A stretch of DNA of 64,000 bases from Acholeplasma hippikon (GTDB lineage Bacteria; Bacillota_I; Bacilli_A; Acholeplasmatales; Acholeplasmataceae), in contig NZ_LR215050.1 of NCBI RefSeq assembly GCF_900660755.1, positions 1,392,176 to 1,456,175 of the forward strand, given 5' to 3'. Shown here piece after piece: positions 38,662 to 46,393 of this stretch. Each line of letters opens with the position of its first letter. The stretch's first letter is position 1. The notes under the pieces were generated by a model. The model was not told the origin of the DNA. It was given only the letters and a program-made list of their open reading frames with translations, and did no database searches. Made by a program: the position numbers and the translations under genes.

Positions 38662-38690
38662 ATGCGCATATACGCGCATTTTTCTTTTTT
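38662..38690 (+). terminator. Terminator of the second sugar operon
   Basis: ATGCGC and GCGCAT form a short GC-rich stem followed by a T-rich run. Confidence 0.8.
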
Positions 38691-38710
38691 CTTCCTTATT
38701 GCTTAAATTT

Positions 38711-38719
38711 TGATACAAT
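38711..38719 (+). promoter_or_regulatory. Extended -10 promoter of the c-di-GMP enzyme pair
   Basis: TG-A-TACAAT forms an extended -10 about 22 bases before the start of the first GGDEF-EAL gene. There is no good -35. Confidence 0.5.
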
Positions 38720-38740
38720 TGAATTAAGAGGTTATCTAAA

Positions 38741-41242
38741 ATGAGAAATTACGTTATTAAGTCTTTTATCATCTTTGCGGTAATCTATGCATTTGTAGCT
38801 AGCGTAATTTTAATGATGTTTACATGGTATAACGCATCATTTGAAAAGGACTATGCAAGTGATTTAGGTTATCAACAACATGAAATCTATTTAAATAACT
38901 TAGAAATGAAGTATAGTGAAGACTATGCTTATTTTAGCTCATTAGTAGATAGTAAAACCTTATTACAATTGAATACAGATTTAGATTCAATTGATAGTAG
39001 AGATATTGATTTTGTTGGATTCTATCAAATAAATGATATTGGCATTGAGATTAATGGAACAACTTATCCATTCAAAGACCAAGTATTCTTTGAAAAGAAT
39101 TATGAATCTAATTTATCATTTTTAAGATTAGATGATGTCTTAGTTGGCATAATTGATGATACGTTATATGGTGCATTTATCTATCAGGATGTCATTGGTT
39201 TAATTGATGCTGATAAGTATATGGTTAATTTATTACCACTTCATGCAAGTAATTCAATGATAATTCGTCAAAATGGATTTATCTTAAAGAGTTATAAAGA
39301 AACATCAGCCATCATCTTAAATGACTATGTTTCATCAAGTACAACACAATTGTTTAGTGATTATATTTCTGAAGGTAAATCAGGAAAACAGATCATTTAC
39401 ATTCAAAACGATGAATATTTAATTTCATTTACACAAGTAAAGGATTTACCAATCTATTATTTAACATTCTATAAGATGAATGATTTAATTAGTTCATTTA
39501 CAAATGTTAATCTATATTTATCAGCTGCATTAGTTTCTATAGGAATTGCCTTTTTAATTGCTAATTTATTTACGTTCTATACATCGTTTGTAAGATTTAC
39601 TGATATTGAGAATGCTAGATTAAAGATTTACTTAAATAAACGTTTAATCATAACAATGAATCATAAAGGTAAAATTGTTAACTACAACCGAGTATTTAGA
39701 AAAACAATCTTAAATTATCGAAAGTTTAAACGTATTAAAGACTTTAAGTCAAATCAGTTAGAAGAAGCATCACTTTTATTTGAAAGAGTGAAAAGAGGAT
39801 ACTCATTTACTGTGGAATTGGACACAGTAGATGGATCAAGTTTTGTTATGTTCTTACCTTTAAGAATGGGAATTCATTATGTCTTAGTTGGAGATAACTT
39901 AACAAAAGATGATATGTTATTAAGAGAATACGAATCACTAGCACTATTAAATACCAATACCAAGTTACCTAACTATAACTTCTACCAACAATACATGAAG
40001 GAATTACTAGAAAAAACAGACTTTAGTAAACAGCGTCATGTTGTGGTTGGAATGAACTTACTAGACTTTAGAAGTATTAATAAATTAGTTGGTGAAAAAG
40101 TAGCAAATGAAACATTAGTTGAGTTTGTAAGTACAGTGAAAAAATCACTTAAAGGTTTTAAATATGAAATGTTTAATACCTATGTGGATAACTTCATTGT
40201 AGTTATTAATGAAGTAGAAAAAATGGATGAAGTCTTTGATTGGTTAGAAACATTAATTACCTATTTAGAGGCATCAACAAGCTTAGCGGGAACAACATTA
40301 CAATTAAACTTAAGAGCTGGTATTTATGAATTGATTAATGTTGTATCTGAGGATTTAAACGCAGAAATTATATTTGACCGTGTAATGATTGCCTTAAAAC
40401 ATGCAAATCAAGCGACTACTTCTAAATATGCAGTTTATGATATGACATTACGTGACTTTGTCTCACAACGTCAGCGTTTAGAAAGTAGTTTAATTGAGGC
40501 AATTGAAAAACGAGAATTCGTGATGCATCTTCAACCTCAATTGGATACAAACAGAGGGAGAATTGTTTCATTTGAAGCATTAATTCGTTGGAATAATCCA
40601 AGATATAACCATATTAGTCCACAAGAATTTATTCGTTTAGCAGAAGAAAATAATTTAATTGTTCGTATTGGACAAATTGTGATGGAAGAAACTGCTAAAC
40701 TTGCTAAAAAGTTAGAAAAATATCATGTCACAATCGCGATGAACATCTCACCTGTGCAGATGATTCAAAAAGGATTTGTGAATCAATTAAAAGATATTTT
40801 AGATAAATATCAAATTAATCCACATGCGATTGCATTAGAGGTAACTGAAACATTTATGGTTAACTCAATGCAGTTAATGAGTGAAAAATTAAAGTTACTT
40901 CAAAATTTAGGTATTGATATTCATTTAGATGATTTTGGTATGGGGTATTCATCACTTCTATACTTAAAAGATTTACCTATTAATATGATTAAGATTGATA
41001 AATCATTTATTGATCAAATCACAACCGATAAATATTCTAAAGTAATTGTTAATACAATTGTTTCATTAAGTAAGAATATTGGTGTGGATGTGATTGCTGA
41101 GGGTGTTGAAACTGAGGCCCAAAAACAAGCTGTTAATAAAGCAGGGGTTTCAATTATTCAGGGTTGGTTAATCTCAAAAGCAGTACCATATGAAGAAGCA
41201 CTCTTATTATTAGACAAATATAATGAGAAGCCAAAGAAATAG
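38741..41242 (+). CDS. Transmembrane GGDEF-EAL protein, probable c-di-GMP phosphodiesterase
   Basis: Membrane sensor-enzyme of 833 residues. Helix 1 is at about 7-28, an extracellular sensor domain at about 30-255, helix 2 at about 256-285, a PAS-like linker follows, then GGDEF (about 395-545) and EAL (about 575-825) domains. The GGDEF signature is replaced by YVDNF at 481-485, so cyclase activity is unlikely. The EAL part keeps E612 A613 L614 (FEALIRW), NIS, EVTE, D730-D731 (LDDFGMGYS), KIDKSF and EGVE, the metal and catalytic set. It therefore should hydrolyse c-di-GMP. It is co-transcribed with the next gene, 12 bases downstream. Confidence 0.92.
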   Translation: MRNYVIKSFIIFAVIYAFVASVILMMFTWYNASFEKDYASDLGYQQHEIYLNNLEMKYSEDYAYFSSLVDSKTLLQLNTDLDSIDSRDIDFVGFYQINDIGIEINGTTYPFKDQVFFEKNYESNLSFLRLDDVLVGIIDDTLYGAFIYQDVIGLIDADKYMVNLLPLHASNSMIIRQNGFILKSYKETSAIILNDYVSSSTTQLFSDYISEGKSGKQIIYIQNDEYLISFTQVKDLPIYYLTFYKMNDLISSFTNVNLYLSAALVSIGIAFLIANLFTFYTSFVRFTDIENARLKIYLNKRLIITMNHKGKIVNYNRVFRKTILNYRKFKRIKDFKSNQLEEASLLFERVKRGYSFTVELDTVDGSSFVMFLPLRMGIHYVLVGDNLTKDDMLLREYESLALLNTNTKLPNYNFYQQYMKELLEKTDFSKQRHVVVGMNLLDFRSINKLVGEKVANETLVEFVSTVKKSLKGFKYEMFNTYVDNFIVVINEVEKMDEVFDWLETLITYLEASTSLAGTTLQLNLRAGIYELINVVSEDLNAEIIFDRVMIALKHANQATTSKYAVYDMTLRDFVSQRQRLESSLIEAIEKREFVMHLQPQLDTNRGRIVSFEALIRWNNPRYNHISPQEFIRLAEENNLIVRIGQIVMEETAKLAKKLEKYHVTIAMNISPVQMIQKGFVNQLKDILDKYQINPHAIALEVTETFMVNSMQLMSEKLKLLQNLGIDIHLDDFGMGYSSLLYLKDLPINMIKIDKSFIDQITTDKYSKVIVNTIVSLSKNIGVDVIAEGVETEAQKQAVNKAGVSIIQGWLISKAVPYEEALLLLDKYNEKPKK

Positions 41243-41254
41243 GGGGAATTCATT

Positions 41255-42655
41255 ATGTTAGAAACATTAATGATGATTGCATTACTGGCAGTCATGGTTA
41301 CAATTACATACTTTATTGCAAGAAAAGTTATTTTTGAAATTAAATCAGCAAAAGATGAAAAGTCACTTTTAATTGACGGTATTTTAACGCGCTCTGATAT
41401 TAACAGTGTGATTACTTCATATATCACAAGAATTGCTAAGGGTACAACATTTTCTTTAATCTATATTGATTTAGATAAATTTGGTGACTTAAGTGAAGCT
41501 TTCGGTGAAAAAGAATCTAAGAATATCTTAGAAAATATTGCGAAACGTATTAAAAAATTATTACCAACATCAGCAAAAATTGCTAGATACACTGGAGATG
41601 AGTTTTTAATCTTTTTAAATAACCAGTACAGTCAAAAACAAGTGACTGAATATGGGTATAAGATTTTATATGAACTACGTAATAAAACAAAAGTAGCGGG
41701 TGGTACTGAAATTGATTTAACAGCATCTGTTGCCGTATGTTATTACCCAATGCATGGTAATAGTTTAAAGAATTTAATGGATTCATTAAAGATTGCCATT
41801 TATCAAGCAAAGAAAAATGGTGGAAACTCACTTAAGATTTATTCTGAAGAATTAAAAGATCAAGAAGAATCAATTGAGTACTATTATCAAATTAAACACG
41901 CTATTGAACGTCATGAGTTCCAACTATATTATCAACCGATGATCGATTATACAAATAAAAAGATTTATGGTTATGAAGCACTCTTGCGTTGGAACCATCC
42001 AACTTTAGGTGTGTTAGGACCTGACAAGTTTATTAATATCATGGAACAAACAGGAGATATTCACTGGGTTGGTCGTTGGGGTATTGAATCAATTATTAAG
42101 ACAAGTTATGAATTACGTGGCATTCATTCAATGTATGATGATGTAAAAATCAGTATCAACTTAAGTCCTAAACAGTTATTAAGTGAAACCATTGCATCTG
42201 ACTTTGCGAAAGCTGTAAAAAAATTAAAGGGGAATCCTAAAAATATTATTTTAGAGGTTGGAGAGTTTGCGTTATTTGAAAAACAAGAACAAATCTTTGA
42301 GAACCTAGTTAAATTAAGTGAAGTTGGATTCTCAATTGCTGTTGATGGATTCAGTATTGATTTAGCAACTATTAACAGACTATCTAGAATCAATATGGAT
42401 ATGATCAAAATGCGACAAAAGACAATTACTGAAAACGAAACCAATGGTAAGTACTTAGAACTACTCTTAAACTATGTTAAAACAAACGGTAAATTAGTCG
42501 TTGCAGAAGGTGTAGAAGCACTAGATGAAGTTAAAAAGATTGCTAAATTAGGTGTTGAACTATTTCAAGGTTATTATTTTGGAACACCGATGCCATTTAT
42601 TGAGTTACAAGATTATACCGATAAATTCATGGAAAAATTCGGTAACTTAAATTAA
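41255..42655 (+). CDS. Membrane GGDEF-EAL protein, probable diguanylate cyclase with degenerate EAL
   Basis: Protein of 466 residues with a single N-terminal helix (about 3-22) and no sensor domain. The GGDEF domain (about 45-195) keeps the first metal aspartate in YIDLDKFG and a TGDEF signature at 113-117, compatible with cyclase activity. The EAL domain (about 210-460) has EALLRW (E241) but VDGFS at 363-367 in place of the DDFG motif, and the usual IKIDKSF is MIKMRQKTI, so hydrolysis is unlikely. The preceding protein has the opposite pattern. The c-di-GMP riboswitch begins about 60 bases after this stop. Confidence 0.9.
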   Translation: MLETLMMIALLAVMVTITYFIARKVIFEIKSAKDEKSLLIDGILTRSDINSVITSYITRIAKGTTFSLIYIDLDKFGDLSEAFGEKESKNILENIAKRIKKLLPTSAKIARYTGDEFLIFLNNQYSQKQVTEYGYKILYELRNKTKVAGGTEIDLTASVAVCYYPMHGNSLKNLMDSLKIAIYQAKKNGGNSLKIYSEELKDQEESIEYYYQIKHAIERHEFQLYYQPMIDYTNKKIYGYEALLRWNHPTLGVLGPDKFINIMEQTGDIHWVGRWGIESIIKTSYELRGIHSMYDDVKISINLSPKQLLSETIASDFAKAVKKLKGNPKNIILEVGEFALFEKQEQIFENLVKLSEVGFSIAVDGFSIDLATINRLSRINMDMIKMRQKTITENETNGKYLELLLNYVKTNGKLVVAEGVEALDEVKKIAKLGVELFQGYYFGTPMPFIELQDYTDKFMEKFGNLN

Positions 42656-42666
42656 AAGCATTTGTA

Positions 42667-42695
42667 TTGACAAACCATGTTTAATCACATACAAT
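42667..42695 (+). promoter_or_regulatory. Promoter of the surface-fibre operon
   Basis: TTGACA, a 17-base spacer and TACAAT are almost consensus. The transcript would start near 42702, just ahead of the riboswitch aptamer. Confidence 0.85.
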
Positions 42696-42709
42696 CTATT
42701 GCGTATCAA

Positions 42710-42791
42710 TAAAATACACATGTTAAAGGCAAAACTAGGGAAACCTAGTGACGCAAAGCTATAGGGCCTAATTAATGAAATTTGGTAGCCA
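42710..42791 (+). promoter_or_regulatory. Cyclic-di-GMP-I (GEMM) riboswitch aptamer
   Basis: The leader carries the GEMM-I landmarks in order: an AAGGCAAA segment, a hairpin CTAGG-GAAA-CCTAG capped by the GAAA tetraloop, GACGCAAAGC, AGGGCCTAA, then GGTAGCC. These are the conserved ligand-binding and tetraloop-receptor parts of the class I c-di-GMP riboswitch. The 3' end of the aptamer shares bases with the following terminator stem, so ligand binding should prevent termination (an ON switch). That direction is inferred from the overlap. Confidence 0.93.
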
Positions 42792-42822
42792 GTTGTCATT
42801 TCGGATGACAATTGGCTTTTTT
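42787..42822 (+). terminator. Riboswitch expression platform: intrinsic terminator
   Basis: AGCCAGTTGTCAT pairs with ATGACAATTGGCT (13 pairs with one G-U) around a TTCGG loop and is followed by six T. Its 5' arm includes the AGCC of the aptamer GGTAGCC element. It also lies in the path of any read-through from the GGDEF-EAL genes. Confidence 0.93.
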
Positions 42823-42854
42823 GTTTCCAAAAATCAAGAAAGGGGAGAGTATTC

Positions 42855-43535
42855 TTGAGAATATCTGATGTATTCGTCAGTTCAACAACTAAACCTGTTA
42901 GAAAAATGACCAAGAAATTCTTTCTCTTTGGTGCAGGAATCACAGGTTTAATATCAGGACTGATAGCAATCGTAACATTCTATGGACAGTTTACTGGTTT
43001 ATTCACCCTAACCATGCAGCGGGATGCAATGGATAAGGGGATTGAGTTATCAGTAACACGTGATTTTTTAGAACCAAAGTCAACATTATCAATTGAGCCG
43101 ATGAATGAAATTGGTGATATGCTCGAATCAGATATTGATGTTGATGCAGCAAGAAATGTTGATGGACAATTCTATGATGAACGAATTCCATATTATATCG
43201 CCTATACATACTACCTAAGAAACTCAGGTAAAGAAATGGTAAACATTAGTTACCGATTAAGAGTGATAGATAGTTATAAGGGTGTAGATAAGGCAGTTAA
43301 AATAAGATATATCGTAGAAGATTTAGATACCGGAGAAATAAGGGATAAGACTTACATGAAAAAGGGTGATAACCCATATATCATTGATGAAGTCTTAGAA
43401 CGATTTAGTGAAGGTGCAGTAAAAAAAATCACCATCTTTATGTGGTTCGATGGCGAGTATACAGATGCATCAATGTTTGGTGGAGGTATCAAATTAGATA
43501 TGGCTTATTCAATCTTAAACGCGGTGGTGGAATAA
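42855..43535 (+). CDS. Membrane-anchored TasA-like surface protein, first gene of the fibre operon
   Basis: Protein of 226 residues starting at a TTG seven bases after AGGGGAG. A non-cleaved-looking helix (about 22-46, FLFGAGITGLISGLIAIVTFY) follows a basic segment, leaving an extracellular beta-rich domain. The C-terminal strand pattern IFMWFDGEYTDASMFGGG resembles the ends of the next two proteins (VWVEGWDA...F), which suggests a shared TasA/camelysin-like fold. It lacks the AW motif of SipW substrates. A basal anchor for the fibre is plausible. Confidence 0.6.
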   Translation: MRISDVFVSSTTKPVRKMTKKFFLFGAGITGLISGLIAIVTFYGQFTGLFTLTMQRDAMDKGIELSVTRDFLEPKSTLSIEPMNEIGDMLESDIDVDAARNVDGQFYDERIPYYIAYTYYLRNSGKEMVNISYRLRVIDSYKGVDKAVKIRYIVEDLDTGEIRDKTYMKKGDNPYIIDEVLERFSEGAVKKITIFMWFDGEYTDASMFGGGIKLDMAYSILNAVVE

Positions 43536-43536
43536 G

Positions 43537-44457
43537 ATGATTAAGAAATTATATATATCAATTATTGCCTTTTCATTGGCGATCATAGCAACCACAACAG
43601 CAACCTACGCTTGGTTATCGATGGCAACATCAAATGCCGTTCAAGGTTTAGGGTTAAATACACATAACGGAGATCAATTAGAAATCTCAGTTGATGGTGT
43701 TAATTACTATACGAGCTTACCAAGTGAAGAAGTATTAGGTTTAATTCAAAATTTAGTATTCACAGATATCACTAGTATGGATGGTAAAAAGTTCAGTTAT
43801 GGTGTTAGAAATGATAAATTTGAAGCAATTAAAAACAAAGATTACATATCGATAGACTTTTTCTTCAGAACAGTTTCACCTTATTACCATGAAGTGTTCT
43901 TAACAAATAATATTTCAAACGAGGTGACTTATAATGAGGGAAGGGTTGGAACCTATATCGTTTCAAAAGGAAGAACTTGGATATCTAATGTAGGGTTCCA
44001 GTATGGTCCTGATGAATATATCGATGGTTCAGTTACTAAAACCTATTATGTGAGTGATGCAATGAGAGTTTCATTTGTTGAACACTCAGATAATGGTAAA
44101 GTTAAAATATTTGATTTAAGTGGAAATGAAGAAAGAGGTTATGGAAAACCTTATGGTGCAGTAGCTTACTATGAAGCATTAAAAGGCACACTTCAACTTC
44201 CAAGTGAAGTTCCTGATACAATTTATAAATTATCAGACTTCGACAAAGAAAATCCTTATGCACTAGATAATCGTAGTCATATACTTACACTTAAGTACGA
44301 TGGCCATCATGCCGATAGTGGTCTTCGCTTATATGAAGGAAAAGTGACAATGAATATTTGGGTAGAAGGTTGGGATGCGGATTTATTTGATGCAGTATTT
44401 GGAGATCAGGTAAAGATGCAATTCCAGTTCAAATCAGTTATAGGTATCAAGAACTAA
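43537..44457 (+). CDS. TasA/camelysin-like protein with SipW-type signal peptide (minor subunit candidate)
   Basis: Protein of 306 residues. The signal peptide ends in ATYAWLS, the hallmark of SipW-dependent substrates. The mature part begins with a segment (LEISVDGVNYYTSLPSEEV) close to that of the next gene and ends with VTMNIWVEGWDADLFDAVFGD. The two are clearly homologous. It starts one base after the previous stop. It is probably a minor fibre component or cap. Confidence 0.78.
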   Translation: MIKKLYISIIAFSLAIIATTTATYAWLSMATSNAVQGLGLNTHNGDQLEISVDGVNYYTSLPSEEVLGLIQNLVFTDITSMDGKKFSYGVRNDKFEAIKNKDYISIDFFFRTVSPYYHEVFLTNNISNEVTYNEGRVGTYIVSKGRTWISNVGFQYGPDEYIDGSVTKTYYVSDAMRVSFVEHSDNGKVKIFDLSGNEERGYGKPYGAVAYYEALKGTLQLPSEVPDTIYKLSDFDKENPYALDNRSHILTLKYDGHHADSGLRLYEGKVTMNIWVEGWDADLFDAVFGDQVKMQFQFKSVIGIKN

Positions 44458-44481
44458 TATATTTGGGAGATGTATTAGTTC
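44451..44481 (+). other. Intercistronic hairpin ahead of the major subunit candidate
   Basis: GAACTAATAT pairs with GTATTAGTTC (ten pairs, one G-U) around an 11-base loop. No T run follows, so it probably stabilises or delimits mRNA rather than terminates it. Confidence 0.65.
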
Positions 44482-44530
44482 CTAAAAATAAAATTAAAAA
44501 AAGTTAAATGAAAAAGGGAGAATATATAAA

Positions 44531-45493
44531 ATGAGTTCATTAACAAAAAAATTATTTATATCAGTATTAACATTAATCGTAACGGTTGGTGCATTCGCTG
44601 CAACAACATTCGCGTGGTTCACATTAGGTAACCAAGCACAAGTAGGTCGTATCGATGCAAACGTACAATCTGCAGAAGGTTTAGATATTTCATTAGATGG
44701 TTCAAATTGGAAGAGCAATATTTCATCAGCTGAAATTAACTCATTCTTATTTACTGGAGCTCCAGACTTCACATTTAGAGCATTAACTTCTAAAGATGGA
44801 AAATCAATTCTTAGTCCAAATGATGTAAAAGTGGATGCTTCCACATCACCTGCTCTTGATGAAGATTACTTAACAGAAGGTTTCATTTATTTTGAATTAC
44901 ATTTTAGATCAAATCAAGCTGGTGTCGTTAAATTATCAAATTTAGCATTAACATCAAATCCAGGAACTTTTAACGCTGATCAAACATTCCTTGCAATTAA
45001 TAATTCTGGATCATATACAGTTACATCATATGATCCAGAAGCAGAAGATCATTCAGGAACTCAAGTTATAACATCAGTATTAGATGCAATTAGAGTAAGT
45101 TTTGAATATGGTGCTAATGTAACAGTTTATGAATCAGCGGCTTCAACAACAAATACATTAACAAACGCTACAAATGCTCCAACATTTGCTGGCGCACATT
45201 CATACTTTGTAGAAAAAGGTAATGCATTATTAGGTATTTCAAAAGTGACTAATCCATCAGACTATGAATCACTTTTAACTACTGAATTAGGAAATATCGA
45301 ATTACCTTCAACATCACAAACTTTCCCAACTGGTGGAGCAAATGCATTATCAGTATTAACTCTGGCTTCAGGTGTTTCTCAATCAATTAAAGTAAGAGTA
45401 TGGGTTGAAGGTTGGGATGCACAAGCGTATAACGCAATTTTTGAATCACAATTAGGATTAGCATTAACATTTGATTTCACTCCAAACGCTTAA
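44531..45493 (+). CDS. TasA/camelysin-like protein with SipW-type signal peptide (major subunit candidate)
   Basis: Protein of 320 residues. The signal peptide ends in ATTFAWFTLGN. The mature part has LDISLDGSNWKSNISSAEI, paralleling the previous protein, and a C-terminal VRVWVEGWDAQAYNAIFES motif. It has its own leader of about 70 bases after a stable hairpin, a strong AAAAAGGGAG ribosome site, and a second hairpin after its stop. This layout is usual for the most abundant product of an operon, hence the proposed major subunit. No cysteine or sortase motif is present. Confidence 0.78.
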   Translation: MSSLTKKLFISVLTLIVTVGAFAATTFAWFTLGNQAQVGRIDANVQSAEGLDISLDGSNWKSNISSAEINSFLFTGAPDFTFRALTSKDGKSILSPNDVKVDASTSPALDEDYLTEGFIYFELHFRSNQAGVVKLSNLALTSNPGTFNADQTFLAINNSGSYTVTSYDPEAEDHSGTQVITSVLDAIRVSFEYGANVTVYESAASTTNTLTNATNAPTFAGAHSYFVEKGNALLGISKVTNPSDYESLLTTELGNIELPSTSQTFPTGGANALSVLTLASGVSQSIKVRVWVEGWDAQAYNAIFESQLGLALTFDFTPNA

Positions 45494-45526
45494 TCTTACT
45501 TAAAATAAAAAATATATAAAGTAGAC

Positions 45527-45561
45527 AAGAGGCTTGTATAAGCTCATTATATGAGCCTCTT
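45527..45561 (+). terminator. Partial terminator or attenuating hairpin after the major subunit gene
   Basis: AAGAGGCT pairs with AGCCTCTT. An alternative inner stem GCTCAT-TAT-ATGAGC competes with it. Only a poor T-rich tail follows, so read-through is likely. It could lower expression of the downstream peptidase and ATPase genes relative to the subunits. Confidence 0.6.
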
Positions 45562-45602
45562 ACTCTCTATGAAGACAAAAATCGATATTTAGAATATAAA
45601 TG

Positions 45603-45632
45603 TTAGATTTTCACACAAAAATATCATATAAT
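45603..45632 (+). promoter_or_regulatory. Possible internal promoter before the first signal peptidase
   Basis: TTAGAT, an 18-base spacer and a perfect TATAAT. A 12-base palindrome CATCTATAGATG (45651-45662) follows, touching the ribosome site. The -35 is weak. Confidence 0.45.
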
Positions 45633-45675
45633 GAAATAAAGGCGTATTATCATCTATAGATGGGAGATAAAATTT

Positions 45676-46362
45676 GTGGAACAAGTAAAAAAACAACCAA
45701 CAGGGGTTAAAGTTGCTAAGATCATCTTTAATGTCCTATTCTATTTAATTATTGCAACATTACTCTTATATTCTGTTATCGTAATTGCTTCAAGAGGAAA
45801 TGAAAATAACATTCCAAATATTTTCGGAAATGGCTTCCTTGCAGTAAAATCTGAATCTATGGAAGGAACTAATCCGGATTCATTCTCTAAGAATGATTTA
45901 ATTTTTGTGAAAATTCTTAAAGAATCAGAAAAAGAATTTCAAGTAGGTCAAGTGGTGACCTTTAAAGATCCAGCTAAACGTGGAGAATTAAATACCCACC
46001 GTATCGTAGAAATCATTGGTAATTATTACCGTACACAAGGTGATAACACGAATGAACCTGATTTCTATTTATTAGAAGCAGAAGACATCGTTGCGGTTTA
46101 CACAGGTAAAGCAAAAGGTTTAGGTGGATTCGTTCTATTCATTCAATCACAAACAGGCTTTGCATTATTAGTTTTACTCCCAATTTTCTTAGTGTTAGTA
46201 TATCAAGGTTATAAAGTACTATCTGCAGTATTTGCCATTAAGAAAGAAAAACTAATTCAACAACATGCTGAAGAAAAAGCGAAAGCTCAAGCTGAGTTAG
46301 AAGCTGAAAAAGAAAGAATGAGACAAGAATTATTAGAAGAATTAAAAAAAGAAAAAAAGTAA
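45676..46362 (+). CDS. SipW-type signal peptidase I with C-terminal coiled coil
   Basis: Membrane serine peptidase of 228 residues, GTG start nine bases after GGGAG. An N-terminal helix (about 14-36), the nucleophile S61 in KSESMEGT, H108 in NTHRIVEI, and D123 in QGDNTNE match the Ser-His-Asp archaeal/ER-like type (SipW), not the Ser-Lys bacterial LepB type. A second helix (about 155-178) and a charged coiled-coil tail (about 190-228) follow. It probably cleaves the two preceding TasA-like proteins at the AW motif. Confidence 0.9.
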   Translation: MEQVKKQPTGVKVAKIIFNVLFYLIIATLLLYSVIVIASRGNENNIPNIFGNGFLAVKSESMEGTNPDSFSKNDLIFVKILKESEKEFQVGQVVTFKDPAKRGELNTHRIVEIIGNYYRTQGDNTNEPDFYLLEAEDIVAVYTGKAKGLGGFVLFIQSQTGFALLVLLPIFLVLVYQGYKVLSAVFAIKKEKLIQQHAEEKAKAQAELEAEKERMRQELLEELKKEKK

Positions 46363-46393
46363 ACTAATTTTTAAGAACTCGAGGTAGAAACGA

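Noticed and set aside
44494..44844. 116-codon minus-strand open frame over the major fibre subunit start
   Set aside because: It mirrors the codons of the TasA-like gene and has no plausible promoter or product.
45527..45561. Full terminator ending the operon after the major subunit
   Set aside because: The tail is poor in T and the downstream peptidase is needed for the subunits, so partial read-through is more likely.
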